A stretch of DNA of 64,000 nt from Flavobacterium psychrotrophum (GCF_003403075.1 NZ_CP031557.1:1736001-1800000), one strand, 5' to 3'; shown: positions 47,017-57,123, counted from the first letter of the stretch. Translations and numbers: made by a program. The notes: generated from the sequence alone by a model not told the origin.

Positions 47017-49074
47017 TTACTTTTCTATTCCTTCCAAATCTAATAAAAAACTGTATTCTTTGGCAACTTCCTTAATTGCCTCAAAACGTCCGGAAGCCCC
47101 TCCATGCCCGGCTTCCATATTGGTATCCAGGAATAAAAGGTTGTTATCAGTTTTCAGGGTACGTAATTTTGCAACCCATTTGGCAGGCTCCCAGTACTGC
47201 ACCTGGCTATCGTGAAGCCCGGTTGTAACCAGCATATTTGGATAATCCTGTGCTGTAACATTATCATAAGGAGAGTATTCTTTCATATAATCATAATACT
47301 CTTTCTCGTTCGGGTTGCCCCATTCGTCATATTCTCCGGTAGTAAGTGGTATGGTATCATCAAGCATAGTAGTTACCACATCTACAAACGGTACCTGTGC
47401 AATAACGCCATTATACAGCTGCGGAGCCATGTTTATTATAGCACCCATTAGTAGCCCACCGGCAGATCCTCCTTCAGCATATAAATGCTGTGGCGATGTA
47501 TAGCCCTGTGCAATTACATATTCTGAACAGTCTACAAAATCGGTAAATGTATTTTTTTTAACCAGCAGCTTTCCGTTATCATACCACTCACGCCCCAGAT
47601 CTTCACCTCCGCGAATATGAGCAATGGCATAAATAAAACCCCTGTCTAAAAGACTTAGCCTTATAGATGAGAAATAAGGATCCATAGAGGCTCCATACGA
47701 CCCGTAAGCGTACAGTAGGAACGGATTACTGCCATCTTTAACTATACCGTTGCGGTACACAACAGACATGGGTACTTTAGTACCGTCTTTGGCTGTAGCC
47801 CAAATACGTTCTTCTGTATAGTTATCTTTATCAAAAGTACCGCCAAGAACCTCCTGCTCTTTAAGCACTACCTTCTCTTTGGTCTTCATATTAAAATCAA
47901 TGACCGATGAAGGCGTTGCCATAGACTGGTAGCTATAACGTAATACATCAGTATCAAAATCTGGATTGGTAGCTGTAGCTGCCATATAGGTTTCTATATC
48001 AAAAGGCAGGTAGTACTCCTCCCCTTCCCACGGGCGAATGCGAATGGTATTAAGGCCATTACTGCGCTCGCTTATAACAAGGTAGTCTTTAAAAATATCA
48101 ATATCTTCAAGAAGCACGTCGCTGCGGTGTGGTATCAGGTCTACCCAGTTGGCTTTTTCAGTCTCACCCTCCGGTGTGGTCATCAGTTTAAAGTTGATGG
48201 CCTTATCTTTATTGGTAACAATATACCATTTATCTCCATAGTGGCTAATGCCATATTCCATACCGCGTGTACGTTTCTGGAAAAGGCTGAACTCGCCATC
48301 CGGATTTTTAGCATCCAGTATGCGGTACTCTGACGTAAGTGTACTCGACGAACCTATTACAAGATATTTTTTAGACTTTTCTTTATAAATAAAGGTATTA
48401 TAAGTATCGTCTTTTTCGTAGTATATTACTGTATCATCAGCAGGGTCTGTACCCAGTTTGTGCTTATAAATTTTGTCAGACCGTAATGTTACTTCATCCT
48501 TACGGGTGTAGAACATGGTTTGGTTATCGCCGGCCCAGGTAGTGCCACCGGTAGTATTCTCTATTTTTAACGGCAGTATTTCGTTTGTTTCAAGGTTTTT
48601 AACCTGAATGGTATATTGCCTGCGCGATACGGTATCAATACCAAAGGCGATCCACTTATTATCTTCGCTTATGCTAAGCCCGGAAAGGTGAAAATAATTA
48701 TGCCCTTCTGCCATCTGGTTGCAGTCAAACAAAATTTCTTCGGGTGCCTCTAAAGTTTCTTTTTTGCGGGAATATATTGGGTAATCTTTACCTTTTTCAT
48801 ATCGGGTAATGTACCAGTAACCATTATATTTATAAGGTACAGAAGAATCATCTTCTTTAATCCTGCCCTTCATTTCAAGAAAAAGGTCTTCCTGAAACTT
48901 TTTAGTGTGGGCAGTTTGCTCTTTGTAGTATTCGTTTTCTTTATTAAGATATTCTATAACTTCGGGGTTTTCCCTTTCGTTTAGCCAGTAATAGTTATCA
49001 ATACGCACATCGCCGTGCATTTCAAGCGTTTTAGGCTTAATAGCGGCAACCGGCGGAATTATCGTTTCGGTCAT
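47017..49074 (-). CDS. ptrB: Oligopeptidase B (prolyl oligopeptidase family S9A)
   Basis: A 685-residue cytosolic serine peptidase that cleaves short peptides after basic residues. The N-terminal ~400 residues form the beta-propeller, beginning DNYYWLNERENPEVIEYLN. The C-terminal alpha/beta domain carries Ser537 in EGGSAGGLLMG, Asp622 in GLHDSQVQYWEP and His657 in EAGHGG. The DSQVQYWEP segment and HIRGGEDLGREWY are typical of oligopeptidase B. Length is normal for the family and there is no signal peptide. It is divergent from the YbaB gene. Confidence 0.95.
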   Translation of the reverse strand: MTETIIPPVAAIKPKTLEMHGDVRIDNYYWLNERENPEVIEYLNKENEYYKEQTAHTKKFQEDLFLEMKGRIKEDDSSVPYKYNGYWYITRYEKGKDYPIYSRKKETLEAPEEILFDCNQMAEGHNYFHLSGLSISEDNKWIAFGIDTVSRRQYTIQVKNLETNEILPLKIENTTGGTTWAGDNQTMFYTRKDEVTLRSDKIYKHKLGTDPADDTVIYYEKDDTYNTFIYKEKSKKYLVIGSSSTLTSEYRILDAKNPDGEFSLFQKRTRGMEYGISHYGDKWYIVTNKDKAINFKLMTTPEGETEKANWVDLIPHRSDVLLEDIDIFKDYLVISERSNGLNTIRIRPWEGEEYYLPFDIETYMAATATNPDFDTDVLRYSYQSMATPSSVIDFNMKTKEKVVLKEQEVLGGTFDKDNYTEERIWATAKDGTKVPMSVVYRNGIVKDGSNPFLLYAYGSYGASMDPYFSSIRLSLLDRGFIYAIAHIRGGEDLGREWYDNGKLLVKKNTFTDFVDCSEYVIAQGYTSPQHLYAEGGSAGGLLMGAIINMAPQLYNGVIAQVPFVDVVTTMLDDTIPLTTGEYDEWGNPNEKEYYDYMKEYSPYDNVTAQDYPNMLVTTGLHDSQVQYWEPAKWVAKLRTLKTDNNLLFLDTNMEAGHGGASGRFEAIKEVAKEYSFLLDLEGIEK

Positions 49075-49103
49075 TTTTATATTGCTGATTTAGGCATTTC
49101 CTG

Positions 49104-49111
49104 CAAAAGTA
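49104..49111 (-). promoter_or_regulatory. Candidate -7 element for the oligopeptidase B gene
   Basis: The minus strand reads TACTTTTG, matching TAnnTTTG, 29 bases before the ATG. Confidence 0.45.
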
Positions 49112-49181
49112 AAACAAACCTATTGTTTAAGGGGCTGTTTTTTCATTCTTTTATAAACAGGATAATTTTATGGCAATTTAA

Positions 49182-49189
49182 TACATTTG
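49182..49189 (+). promoter_or_regulatory. Candidate -7 element for the YbaB gene
   Basis: TACATTTG matches TAnnTTTG, 31 bases before the ATG at 49221. Confidence 0.5.
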
Positions 49190-49220
49190 CATCTACAAAT
49201 AACATATAAAAACTGCAAAA

Positions 49221-49544
49221 ATGTTTGGAGATATCATGGGAATGATGGGTAAAATTAAAGAAACCCAGCAAAAGATAGAAGAAACTAAAAAAAGGCTTGA
49301 TACCGTACTGGTAGATGAGCAAAGTAATGACGGCCTGCTTAAGGTAACACTTACTGCTAACCGTACCATTAAAAGTATAACAGTAGACGATAGCCTGCTG
49401 GAAGACAAGGAGCAACTGGAAGATTATCTTGTACTGGTATTAAACAAAGCCATAGAAAAGGCAACATCTGTTAACGATGCAGAACTGGGCGCAGTAGCAC
49501 AGGACGGAATGCCAAACATACCGGGCATGGATATGTTTAAATAG
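49221..49544 (+). CDS. YbaB/EbfC family nucleoid-associated protein
   Basis: A 107-residue protein of the YbaB/EbfC family, which forms tweezer-like dimers that bind DNA. The N-terminal helix [19 protein letters not shown], the strands [16 protein letters not shown], and the C-terminal helix are characteristic; the C-terminus ends in [10 protein letters not shown]. The usual neighbours dnaX and recR are absent here. It is a single gene, followed by a hairpin repeat. Confidence 0.93.
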   Translation: MFGDIMGMMGKIKETQQKIEETKKRLDTVLVDEQSNDGLLKVTLTANRTIKSITVDDSLLEDKEQLEDYLVLVLNKAIEKATSVNDAELGAVAQDGMPNIPGMDMFK

Positions 49545-49598
49545 ATAAGGTATAAAACCGCTAGGGCAAATGCATTATTTCATTTGGTTAATTTTTTT

Positions 49599-49707
49599 GC
49601 CACGAATTCCCCCGAATTCTCACAAATTTTCATTCTGTTTTAAATCAGTTTGAGTATAACGAATTTAATGATTCCTAAGATTTGTGAGAATTCGGGGAAT
49701 TCGTGGC
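49599..49707. repeat. Hairpin repeat family C (CACGAATTC type)
   Basis: The left arm 49599-49626 and right arm 49681-49707 are inverted repeats differing by one inserted C (28 versus 27 bases), each starting from GCCACGAATTCCCC. The 54-bp loop is A+T-rich and non-coding. It fills much of the 294-bp YbaB-GH32 gap. Confidence 0.88.
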
Positions 49708-49752
49708 TTATTTTTATGGCGCGTTGGCACAGATAAAACTGCGAAGAGGCAG

Positions 49753-49781
49753 TTTGCTTAAAAATGCATTGTTTACATTTG
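49753..49781 (+). promoter_or_regulatory. Promoter of the GH32 gene
   Basis: TTTG at 49753-49756 and TACATTTG at 49774-49781 are separated by 17 bp, matching the Bacteroidota -33/-7 arrangement. The predicted start site is near 49788, about 50 bases before the ATG. Confidence 0.65.
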
Positions 49782-49838
49782 CTCGTTGCAGGTTGTATTT
49801 AATAATAGTAACTTGCCCTCGATCAACAACTAAACAAC

Positions 49839-51398
49839 ATGACTTTTAAAAAACTGGTTCTTTGCGGGCTTAGCCTTGCTTATTTTTCTGGTGCCGTGGC
49901 ACAAGAAATTAACGAAGAAACTGCCTATCGCCCTAACTTTCACTTTACACCAAAGAAAAACTGGATGAACGACCCTAACGGCCTTTTTTATGCCGATGGA
50001 GTGTATCATTTATTTTTTCAGCACTGGCCTTATGGCAATGTTTGGGGTCCTATGCACTGGGGCCACGCTACCAGTAAAGACCTTGTAAAATGGGAGGAAC
50101 AGCCCATAGCCCTCTACCCTGACCGTTTTGGTTACATATTTTCGGGCAGTGCCGTGTATGATACTAAAAATACCAGTGGTTTTGGTAAAGATGGTAAAAT
50201 ACCTGCCATAGCGCTTTTTACCTATCACGACTCCGCAAAAGAAAAAACCGGCGCTACAGATGTAGAATCTCAGGGACTGGCTTATTCTCTTGACAATGGA
50301 CAAACCTGGACAAAGTATGATGAGGGCAACCCGGTTATAAAGAATAATGGTATTCGCGATTTCAGGGATCCTAAAGTTACATGGGACTGGGTTAACAATA
50401 AATGGATAATGGTGCTGGCCGCTAAAGACAGGGCACAGTTTTATACATCAGATAACCTTAAAGACTGGAAATACCTGTCTGACTTTGAAGACAAAGTAAG
50501 CAAGCACGGTACGTGGGAGTGCCCCGATTTTTTTCCTATAAAAGTAAAAGGTACTAACGAAGTAAAGTGGGTGCTAATCCAGAGTTTTTATCCCGGTGGT
50601 GCTAATGGCGGCAGCGGAACACAATATTATGTAGGAGACTTTGACGGTAAAAATTTTACCCTTGATAAATCTTTTGCGCAAAAACTTGAGAAAGAAAAAG
50701 GCATTTGGCTCGATTATGGCCGCGATAACTATGCAAGCGTTACCTGGGGCGGATCGCCAGACGAGCAATATAAAAAATATATCATCGGCTGGATGATTAA
50801 CCTTGATTATGCCTTTGAACCGCCCACAAACATTTGGCGTGGTACAAATACAGTAGCGCGGGAACTTGAACTTATAAAAGACAAAAACAGCTACAGGTTT
50901 AGCATTGCCCCTGTTGCCGCACTTAAAAAATATGTTGCTGCAACCGAAACCCAAAAAAAAATTACCGTAAATCAAACAGCTGAGCTTATTAAAGAAGGTA
51001 AAACTAACCTGACTCAGGCAGAGATTAACCTTGACCTTAAAGGATTAAAGAAGGAAAAATATAGTTTGGTGCTTTCTAACAAGACAGGCGATACCCTTAA
51101 ATTTGGTATAGACAATACTGCAAAAAACTTGTTTATAGACAGGACTGCATCCAGCAACAGTACCACATTTAAAAACCGTACAGCTAAGGTTTCAAAGGCA
51201 TCTTTAACCGAAGATCAAAAAGAAGTTAGCTTTAAAATACTGCTTGATAAAACATCTATAGAGTTATTTTATAATGATGGCGATAAAGTATTAACCGAAA
51301 TATTTTTCCTGAAAAGCCCTTTTACAACATTAACCATTGAAGGCAAAAGTAAATTTGTAGTAGAGAATCTGGTTATCAACCAGTTTAATTTTAAATAA
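49839..51398 (+). CDS. Secreted glycoside hydrolase family 32 (levanase/invertase-type fructosidase)
   Basis: The 519-residue protein has a signal peptide (MTFKKLVLCGLSLAYFSGAVA). The five-bladed propeller carries the GH32 triad: nucleophile Asp45 in NWMNDPNG, Asp177 in FRDPK and acid/base Glu227 in WECPD. The C-terminal beta-sandwich (about 370-519) is normal for the family. It hydrolyses beta-fructosyl bonds in sucrose, inulin or levan, outside the cytoplasm. It has its own promoter and is not linked to SusC/D genes. No copy of the LacI operator seen at 62859 and 63949 is found upstream. Confidence 0.94.
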   Translation: MTFKKLVLCGLSLAYFSGAVAQEINEETAYRPNFHFTPKKNWMNDPNGLFYADGVYHLFFQHWPYGNVWGPMHWGHATSKDLVKWEEQPIALYPDRFGYIFSGSAVYDTKNTSGFGKDGKIPAIALFTYHDSAKEKTGATDVESQGLAYSLDNGQTWTKYDEGNPVIKNNGIRDFRDPKVTWDWVNNKWIMVLAAKDRAQFYTSDNLKDWKYLSDFEDKVSKHGTWECPDFFPIKVKGTNEVKWVLIQSFYPGGANGGSGTQYYVGDFDGKNFTLDKSFAQKLEKEKGIWLDYGRDNYASVTWGGSPDEQYKKYIIGWMINLDYAFEPPTNIWRGTNTVARELELIKDKNSYRFSIAPVAALKKYVAATETQKKITVNQTAELIKEGKTNLTQAEINLDLKGLKKEKYSLVLSNKTGDTLKFGIDNTAKNLFIDRTASSNSTTFKNRTAKVSKASLTEDQKEVSFKILLDKTSIELFYNDGDKVLTEIFFLKSPFTTLTIEGKSKFVVENLVINQFNFK

Positions 51399-51475
51399 AA
51401 GATATTTAATAATCAGCCGCTGGTTAAAGCATTTCAAAAAGAAAAGAACACCCGGCGGCGTACCACATTATTTGC

Positions 51476-51483
51476 TACTTTTG
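51476..51483 (+). promoter_or_regulatory. Candidate -7 element for tpx
   Basis: TACTTTTG matches TAnnTTTG, 29 bases before the tpx ATG. Confidence 0.5.
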
Positions 51484-51512
51484 CGTTGATATTATTTTAA
51501 AACACACAAATC

Positions 51513-52010
51513 ATGGCTACAGTAACCCTTGGCGGAAACGAAATACACACATCTGGAAACTTACCTGAAACAGGTACAAAAGCACCGGATTTTACATTAG
51601 TAAAAGGCGACCTTTCTACTACTTCATTATCAGACTATAAAGGTTCTAAAGTTGTACTTAATATATTCCCAAGTGTAGATACCGGCACTTGTGCGGCATC
51701 CGTTCGTAAATTTAACGAGAAAGCTGCTGCGCTTGAAAATACTAGGGTAATCTGTATTTCCCGTGACCTTCCGTTTGCTCAAAACCGTTTTTGTGGTGCA
51801 GAGGGGCTTAGCAATGTAGTTACAGCTTCAGATTTTAGGGATGGCAGTTTTGGTGCTGCTTACGGCCTAAATTTTACTGATGGCCCGCTTACCGGCCTGC
51901 ACTCTCGTGCGGTTGTGGTACTTGATGAAGAAGGTACGGTAGTTTATACTGAGCAGGTACCCGAAATAAAAGACGAGCCAAATTACGACAACGCCCTCGC
52001 GGCACTGTAA
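51513..52010 (+). CDS. tpx: Thiol peroxidase, atypical 2-Cys peroxiredoxin
   Basis: A 165-residue cytosolic peroxiredoxin that reduces hydroperoxides with thioredoxin. The peroxidatic Cys60 lies in [15 protein letters not shown] and the resolving Cys94 in [10 protein letters not shown], the Tpx spacing. The N-terminus [20 protein letters not shown] is also typical. dgkA follows 8 bases later, so the pair may be cotranscribed. Confidence 0.97.
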   Translation: MATVTLGGNEIHTSGNLPETGTKAPDFTLVKGDLSTTSLSDYKGSKVVLNIFPSVDTGTCAASVRKFNEKAAALENTRVICISRDLPFAQNRFCGAEGLSNVVTASDFRDGSFGAAYGLNFTDGPLTGLHSRAVVVLDEEGTVVYTEQVPEIKDEPNYDNALAAL

Positions 52011-52018
52011 TAGCCGCA

Positions 52019-52393
52019 ATGAAAGATAACAGGTTTGTTAAAGGCAGGCTTAAAAGCATATTTTACTCTGTAAAAGGTGCTTACCGTTTAGTTACCAGCG
52101 AGCACAGCATTATGGTGCAGTTTGGCTTAGGCATACTGGTATCAATAGCAGGGTTTTATTTTCACATCTCCTCTACTGAATGGATGCTGCAAACATTTGC
52201 CATAGGGCTAATTATGGCTATAGAGGGTGCTAATACAGCGGTAGAAAAAATATGCGATTTTATCCACCCCGGTTTTAACGAAAAAATTGGGGAGATAAAA
52301 GACATTGCATCGGGCGCGGTATTTTTTGCCGCAATAACAGCCGTTATAATAGGAGTAATAATTTATTACCCAAAGGTAGCGGCACTATTCTAA
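52019..52393 (+). CDS. dgkA: Diacylglycerol kinase / undecaprenol kinase family
   Basis: A 124-residue membrane protein with three helices. Motifs MAIEGANTAVEKICDF (catalytic Glu and Asn) and IKDIASGAVFFAAI match the DgkA/UndPK family. It phosphorylates diacylglycerol or undecaprenol at the inner membrane. It lies between tpx and ftsK, in an order often seen in Flavobacteriaceae. Confidence 0.93.
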   Translation: MKDNRFVKGRLKSIFYSVKGAYRLVTSEHSIMVQFGLGILVSIAGFYFHISSTEWMLQTFAIGLIMAIEGANTAVEKICDFIHPGFNEKIGEIKDIASGAVFFAAITAVIIGVIIYYPKVAALF

Positions 52394-52432
52394 ATTTAAT
52401 ATTTTTACAAAAAAGGAAGTTTTAAAAAACGT

Positions 52433-54988
52433 ATGGCAAAGGCTAAAAAAGAACCGGAAAAGGTACAAAAACCCGAAAAAGAAAAAAGGCCGTGGCGCTT
52501 ATCCCGCAGAAATAAAGTACTGCTGGGGCTGCTGTTCTTTTTATTTTCGATAGCCATGCTATTATCATTTGTTTCTTATTTTTTATACTGGAATTCAGAC
52601 CAAAGCGCACTAACCCGTTTTACTGACAGGGATGTGCAGGTACAAAACTGGCTGGGAAAATTTGGTGCTTACCTTGCCGATGTTTTTTTATATCGTGGTT
52701 TTGGTGCTGCATCTTTTATACTAATACGTTTCTTCTTTTTAATGGGTGCCTACATGGTGCTCGACCTGCCTGTAGGTAAACTAAAAAAAACCTTGTTTTG
52801 GGATGTTTACCTCGTAATTATCATATCTGTGCTTTTAGGTTTCTTTAATGCTTACCTCCCAGAACTGGGCGGGGTTATAGGCTATGAAATGAATCTTTTT
52901 ATTCAGGATTATATAGGTAAGACAGGTGCTTTACTAATATTGTTATTTGGGCTATCCGTATTCTTATTTGTAAGGGTAAAAATTTCTCCGGATGCCATTA
53001 AAACATTCTTTGAGCGAAAAGAAGAAGAGGAAGATGGAGAGGAGCCTGTGCTACAGGAAACGCCGCTGCAACACGCAGCAGCTGTGGCTTCTCCTCTTAC
53101 AGACCCTGAAGAAGAACATATAAAAGTAGCCAACTACGAAGATATGGATGAGGACGAATATGAAGATGTTCTTGACAATATAGAACTTAAAGTTGTACAG
53201 CCGGAGCCTGCTGCTATTATACCTCCAGCCATACCGGTACCTCCCGTAGCACCGGTTTCTAAATTCGAAATTAACAAGGATGCACTCAAGCCAACTATCG
53301 AAAAATCATCTGAAATAGCGCTTGATCCTGTAGCACCCAAACAGGTATTTACTGAGCCTGCACCACAGGTTCATGAAATTATAGAAACCAGCGACGACAA
53401 CTTTGTTATCGAAAAAATTGAAGACGAACCCGCTGTAGAAGAAAACCTTGCGGCACGCCTTGTACGTGATTTTGGCGAATTTGATCCAACGCTTGAACTG
53501 AGTAGCTATCAATTTCCTCCCCTTGAATTGCTAAAAGATTATTCATCGGGCGGTATTACTATAGATCAGCACGAACTCGAAGAAAACAAGAACCGTATTG
53601 TAGATACCCTGCGTAACTACAAAATTGATATTGCCCAAATAAAAGCTACCGTAGGCCCTACAGTTACGCTTTACGAAATTGTGCCAGAAGCCGGTATACG
53701 CATCTCAAAGATAAAAAGCCTTGAAGACGATATTGCGCTTTCGCTTGCAGCATTGGGCATCCGTATCATTGCCCCAATACCGGGAAAAGGCACCATAGGT
53801 ATAGAAGTGCCTAACACCAAGCCTACTATGGTATCTATGCGCAGTGTTATTGCTTCGCCTAAATTCCAGACGGCTGAAATGGAGTTACCAATTGCCCTTG
53901 GAAAAACAATTAGCAATGAAACTTTTGTAACCGACCTTGCCAAAATGCCCCACCTACTTATGGCGGGTGCTACAGGCCAGGGTAAATCGGTTGGGCTTAA
54001 TGCCGTGCTTACCTCATTATTATATAAAAAACACCCTGCCGAAGTTAAGTTTGTACTGGTAGACCCTAAAAAGGTAGAACTTACGCTATTTAATAAAATA
54101 GAGCGTCATTATCTTGCAAAACTGCCTGATGGAGGTGATGCCATTATAACCGATAACACTAAGGTTATCAACACGCTAAACTCTCTTTGTATTGAAATGG
54201 ATAACCGTTACAACCTGCTTAAGGATGCAATGGTACGTAACATTAAAGAATACAATGAAAAATTCCGCCACAGGAAATTGAACCCTGAAAACGGACACCG
54301 TTTTTTACCTTACATCGTACTTGTAGTAGACGAGTTTGCCGACCTTATCATGACAGCCGGTAAAGAGGTAGAGACCCCTATAGCGCGCCTTGCACAGCTT
54401 GCCCGAGCTATTGGTATTCACCTTATTATTGCTACACAAAGGCCATCGGTTAACGTTATTACAGGTATTATTAAAGCCAACTTCCCGGCCAGGATAGCCT
54501 TTAGGGTTACCTCTAAAATTGACTCACGCACCATTCTTGACAGCCAGGGTGCAGACCAGCTTATAGGGCGTGGCGATTTACTATACACACAGGGTAACGA
54601 TCTTGTAAGGGTACAATGTGCGTTTGTAGACACCCCGGAGGTAGAAAAGATAACCGAATTTATTGGCGGGCAAAAGGCATATCCTGATGCTTATCTGCTG
54701 CCCGAATATTTTGGAGAAGAAAGTGGCACTAATCTTGATATAGACATTGGCGAAAGAGATTCAATGTTCAGGGATGCTGCAGAAGTAATTGTTACCGCCC
54801 AACAGGGTTCGGCATCATTGCTTCAGCGCAAATTAAAACTAGGCTACAACCGTGCCGGCAGGCTTATAGACCAGCTTGAGGCAGCAGGAATTGTAGGCCC
54901 TTTTGAAGGCAGTAAAGCCAGAAGCGTAAACGTTCCTGACCTTGTTTCGCTGGAGCAATTCTTAAAAAATGAAGAAAACAATTTTTAA
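52433..54988 (+). CDS. ftsK: DNA translocase FtsK
   Basis: The 851-residue septal DNA pump coordinates chromosome dimer resolution with division. A basic N-terminal tail precedes four membrane helices (about 30-190). A linker rich in Glu, Pro and Val follows (about 200-330). The motor has Walker A GATGQGKSVG near 511, Walker B LVVDEFADL, and the KANFPARIAFRVTSKIDSRT region. The C-terminal gamma winged helix (about 785-848) is GSASLLQRKLKLGYNRAGRL. The linker is short compared with E. coli FtsK. The stop overlaps the first possible start of lolA. Confidence 0.97.
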   Translation: MAKAKKEPEKVQKPEKEKRPWRLSRRNKVLLGLLFFLFSIAMLLSFVSYFLYWNSDQSALTRFTDRDVQVQNWLGKFGAYLADVFLYRGFGAASFILIRFFFLMGAYMVLDLPVGKLKKTLFWDVYLVIIISVLLGFFNAYLPELGGVIGYEMNLFIQDYIGKTGALLILLFGLSVFLFVRVKISPDAIKTFFERKEEEEDGEEPVLQETPLQHAAAVASPLTDPEEEHIKVANYEDMDEDEYEDVLDNIELKVVQPEPAAIIPPAIPVPPVAPVSKFEINKDALKPTIEKSSEIALDPVAPKQVFTEPAPQVHEIIETSDDNFVIEKIEDEPAVEENLAARLVRDFGEFDPTLELSSYQFPPLELLKDYSSGGITIDQHELEENKNRIVDTLRNYKIDIAQIKATVGPTVTLYEIVPEAGIRISKIKSLEDDIALSLAALGIRIIAPIPGKGTIGIEVPNTKPTMVSMRSVIASPKFQTAEMELPIALGKTISNETFVTDLAKMPHLLMAGATGQGKSVGLNAVLTSLLYKKHPAEVKFVLVDPKKVELTLFNKIERHYLAKLPDGGDAIITDNTKVINTLNSLCIEMDNRYNLLKDAMVRNIKEYNEKFRHRKLNPENGHRFLPYIVLVVDEFADLIMTAGKEVETPIARLAQLARAIGIHLIIATQRPSVNVITGIIKANFPARIAFRVTSKIDSRTILDSQGADQLIGRGDLLYTQGNDLVRVQCAFVDTPEVEKITEFIGGQKAYPDAYLLPEYFGEESGTNLDIDIGERDSMFRDAAEVIVTAQQGSASLLQRKLKLGYNRAGRLIDQLEAAGIVGPFEGSKARSVNVPDLVSLEQFLKNEENNF

Positions 54989-54989
54989 T

Positions 54990-55640
54990 ATGCAACGCAT
55001 TATCAGGGTTTTGTCTTTTGTAATTTTATTTGTTAGTTTAACAACCCAGGCACAGGATTCGCAAAAAGCGAAAAGCTGGCTTGATGCTGTTTCTTCTAAA
55101 ATAAAAAGCTACAACAATATTACCATTGATTTTAAATACCAGGTAAGCAACCCAAAAAAGAACCTAAACCAGGAAAGTAAAGGAAACGTGGCATTGCAGG
55201 GCAATAAGTATGTGCTTAACTTTATGGGAGTTACCCGTGTTTTTGACGGAAAAAAAGTGTACAATATTGTTCCGGAAGATGAAGAGATCAGTATATCATC
55301 TGCTGACGACCAGAAAAACGACGGACTTACACCAAGCAAAATGCTTACTTTCTTCAATTCGGGCTACCGCTATACAATGGATATTTTACAGCCGGTAAAG
55401 GGCCGTAAAATACAGTATATTAAGCTTGTGCCTACCGATGCTAAAAGCGATGTTAAAGATGTGTTGCTGGGTATAGACTCTCAAACAAAGCATATTTACA
55501 CCCTTATACAAGCAGACAAAGACGGTACTAAAACTGTTTTTACTATAAATTCTTTTAAAACGAACCAACCTTTGTCAAAAAATCACTTTACCTTTACCGA
55601 AAGTAAATATCCTAATTATTACATTAACCGATTAGACTAA
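54990..55640 (+). CDS. lolA: LolA-like outer membrane lipoprotein carrier
   Basis: The ATG at 54990 (MQRIIRVLSFVILFVSLTTQA, 216 residues) begins one base after the ftsK stop and gives a clean signal peptide. An in-frame ATG at 54969, inside ftsK, would add seven residues. The mature protein is a LolA-type half barrel: SWLDAVSSKIKSYNNITIDF, then NPKKNLNQESKGNVALQGNK. It carries lipoproteins across the periplasm to the outer membrane. Coupling to ftsK upstream and the LptF/G gene 7 bases downstream is usual in this group. Confidence 0.9.
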   Translation: MQRIIRVLSFVILFVSLTTQAQDSQKAKSWLDAVSSKIKSYNNITIDFKYQVSNPKKNLNQESKGNVALQGNKYVLNFMGVTRVFDGKKVYNIVPEDEEISISSADDQKNDGLTPSKMLTFFNSGYRYTMDILQPVKGRKIQYIKLVPTDAKSDVKDVLLGIDSQTKHIYTLIQADKDGTKTVFTINSFKTNQPLSKNHFTFTESKYPNYYINRLD

Positions 55641-55647
55641 TTTACCG

Positions 55648-57105
55648 GTGAAAATATTAGACCGCTACATTCTTACCTCGTTTATACAAACGTTTGCAAC
55701 TGTATTTATAATCCTGTTCTTTATATTTATATTGCAGGGTATCTGGCTTTTTATAGCCGAGCTTGCCGGCAAAGACCTCGATTTTTTCCTGGTAATAAAA
55801 TTCCTTGCTTTCTACTCCCCTACCATTGTTCCGTTGGTATTGCCACTTTCTATTTTGCTGGCATCGATCATGACCTTCGGTAGTTTCTCTGAGAATTACG
55901 AATTTGCCGCCATGAAATCTTCTGGCATATCGTTACCCAGAGCAATGCGCGGTCTTACCATTTTTATTTTTGGCCTTAGCATAGTAGCTTTCTTCTTTGC
56001 TAATAATGTAATTCCGCAGGCACAATATAAGTTTACCAGCCTGCGTAAAAACATTATTCAGCGTAAACCTGCCATGGCTATTGTAGAAGGTCAGTTTAAC
56101 GCCGTGGGTACATTTAATATTAAGGTAGAAAAAAAGGAAGGCGGAAACGGAGAAAAATTAAAAGGTGTTACCATACACAAACGCAGGCCGGGTGCATCTT
56201 ATGCTACAGTAATACGTTCTAAAACAGGGCTGCTAAAAAGTAGCGAAAAAAGCAACCTCCTGCAGCTTGAACTTTATGATGGATATTATTATGAAGACAT
56301 TGTTTCTACAACTTCTAATAACCATGAAAAAATGCCATTTGCCAAGAGTAGCTTTTCAAGGCAGTTAATGAACATCGATCTTACTGCGCTTAATACTTCT
56401 ACCGAAGATGACGGGCAGATATCCCACACTAATAATATGCTTAATGTATCTGAGCTAAACTATACGCTGGATTCCCTCCAGGGAAGTTATAACAGAGAAG
56501 CTAAAAGTATTACAGATAACCTAGTAATAAGGCCTGTTAGTGCCTTTACTGCTACTAATCCGGGAACAGGAAAAGACACCTTTAAAAAGGCCAAAAGCAA
56601 GGTTCCTAAAAACCTCTTGTCGCTTTTAAATAAAGAAGAAAAATCTCGTGTTCTTGAAATGGCCAAAAGCAATGTAAGCAGCACAGAATATGTAGTTAAC
56701 TCCAGTAAAATAGGTCTTGAAGATAAGATTAAAAGCATTAACAGCCATTGGCTGGCACTATATGACAAATTTGTAATTGCTTATGCGTGTATAATGATGT
56801 TCTTTATCGGGGCTCCATTGGGGGCTATTATCCGTAAAGGCGGCCTTGGCTTACCCATAGTATTTGCAGTGCTCATATTTATTATATTCCATTTTATAAA
56901 CACCTTTGGCAAAAAGCTTGCACAGGAAAACGGCATACCACCTATGCTTGGTGCCTGGATGTCGTCTATAGTGCTTACACCACTGGCCATATTACTTACA
57001 TACAGGGCTACTAATGATAGCGGCCTGGTAAACTTTGATAATTTGTTGCTGCCACTTCAAAAAGTCTTTGATAGGTTTACAAAACCAAAAAAACAGCAAT
57101 CTTAA
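55648..57105 (+). CDS. LptF/LptG family permease (YjgP/YjgQ)
   Basis: The 485-residue inner-membrane protein starts at GTG 55648 (MKILDRYILTSFIQTF); no ATG is suitable nearby. It has three helices at each end around a large periplasmic domain (about 110-380), as in LptF and LptG, the permease subunits of the lipopolysaccharide exporter. The N-terminal ILDRYILTSFIQTF and MTFGSFSENYEFAAMKSSGIS are family motifs. The periplasmic domain is longer than in E. coli. Whether it is F or G cannot be settled; only one such gene is in the window. Confidence 0.92.
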   Translation: MKILDRYILTSFIQTFATVFIILFFIFILQGIWLFIAELAGKDLDFFLVIKFLAFYSPTIVPLVLPLSILLASIMTFGSFSENYEFAAMKSSGISLPRAMRGLTIFIFGLSIVAFFFANNVIPQAQYKFTSLRKNIIQRKPAMAIVEGQFNAVGTFNIKVEKKEGGNGEKLKGVTIHKRRPGASYATVIRSKTGLLKSSEKSNLLQLELYDGYYYEDIVSTTSNNHEKMPFAKSSFSRQLMNIDLTALNTSTEDDGQISHTNNMLNVSELNYTLDSLQGSYNREAKSITDNLVIRPVSAFTATNPGTGKDTFKKAKSKVPKNLLSLLNKEEKSRVLEMAKSNVSSTEYVVNSSKIGLEDKIKSINSHWLALYDKFVIAYACIMMFFIGAPLGAIIRKGGLGLPIVFAVLIFIIFHFINTFGKKLAQENGIPPMLGAWMSSIVLTPLAILLTYRATNDSGLVNFDNLLLPLQKVFDRFTKPKKQQS

Positions 57106-57123
57106 TCCAGACACAACACAAAC

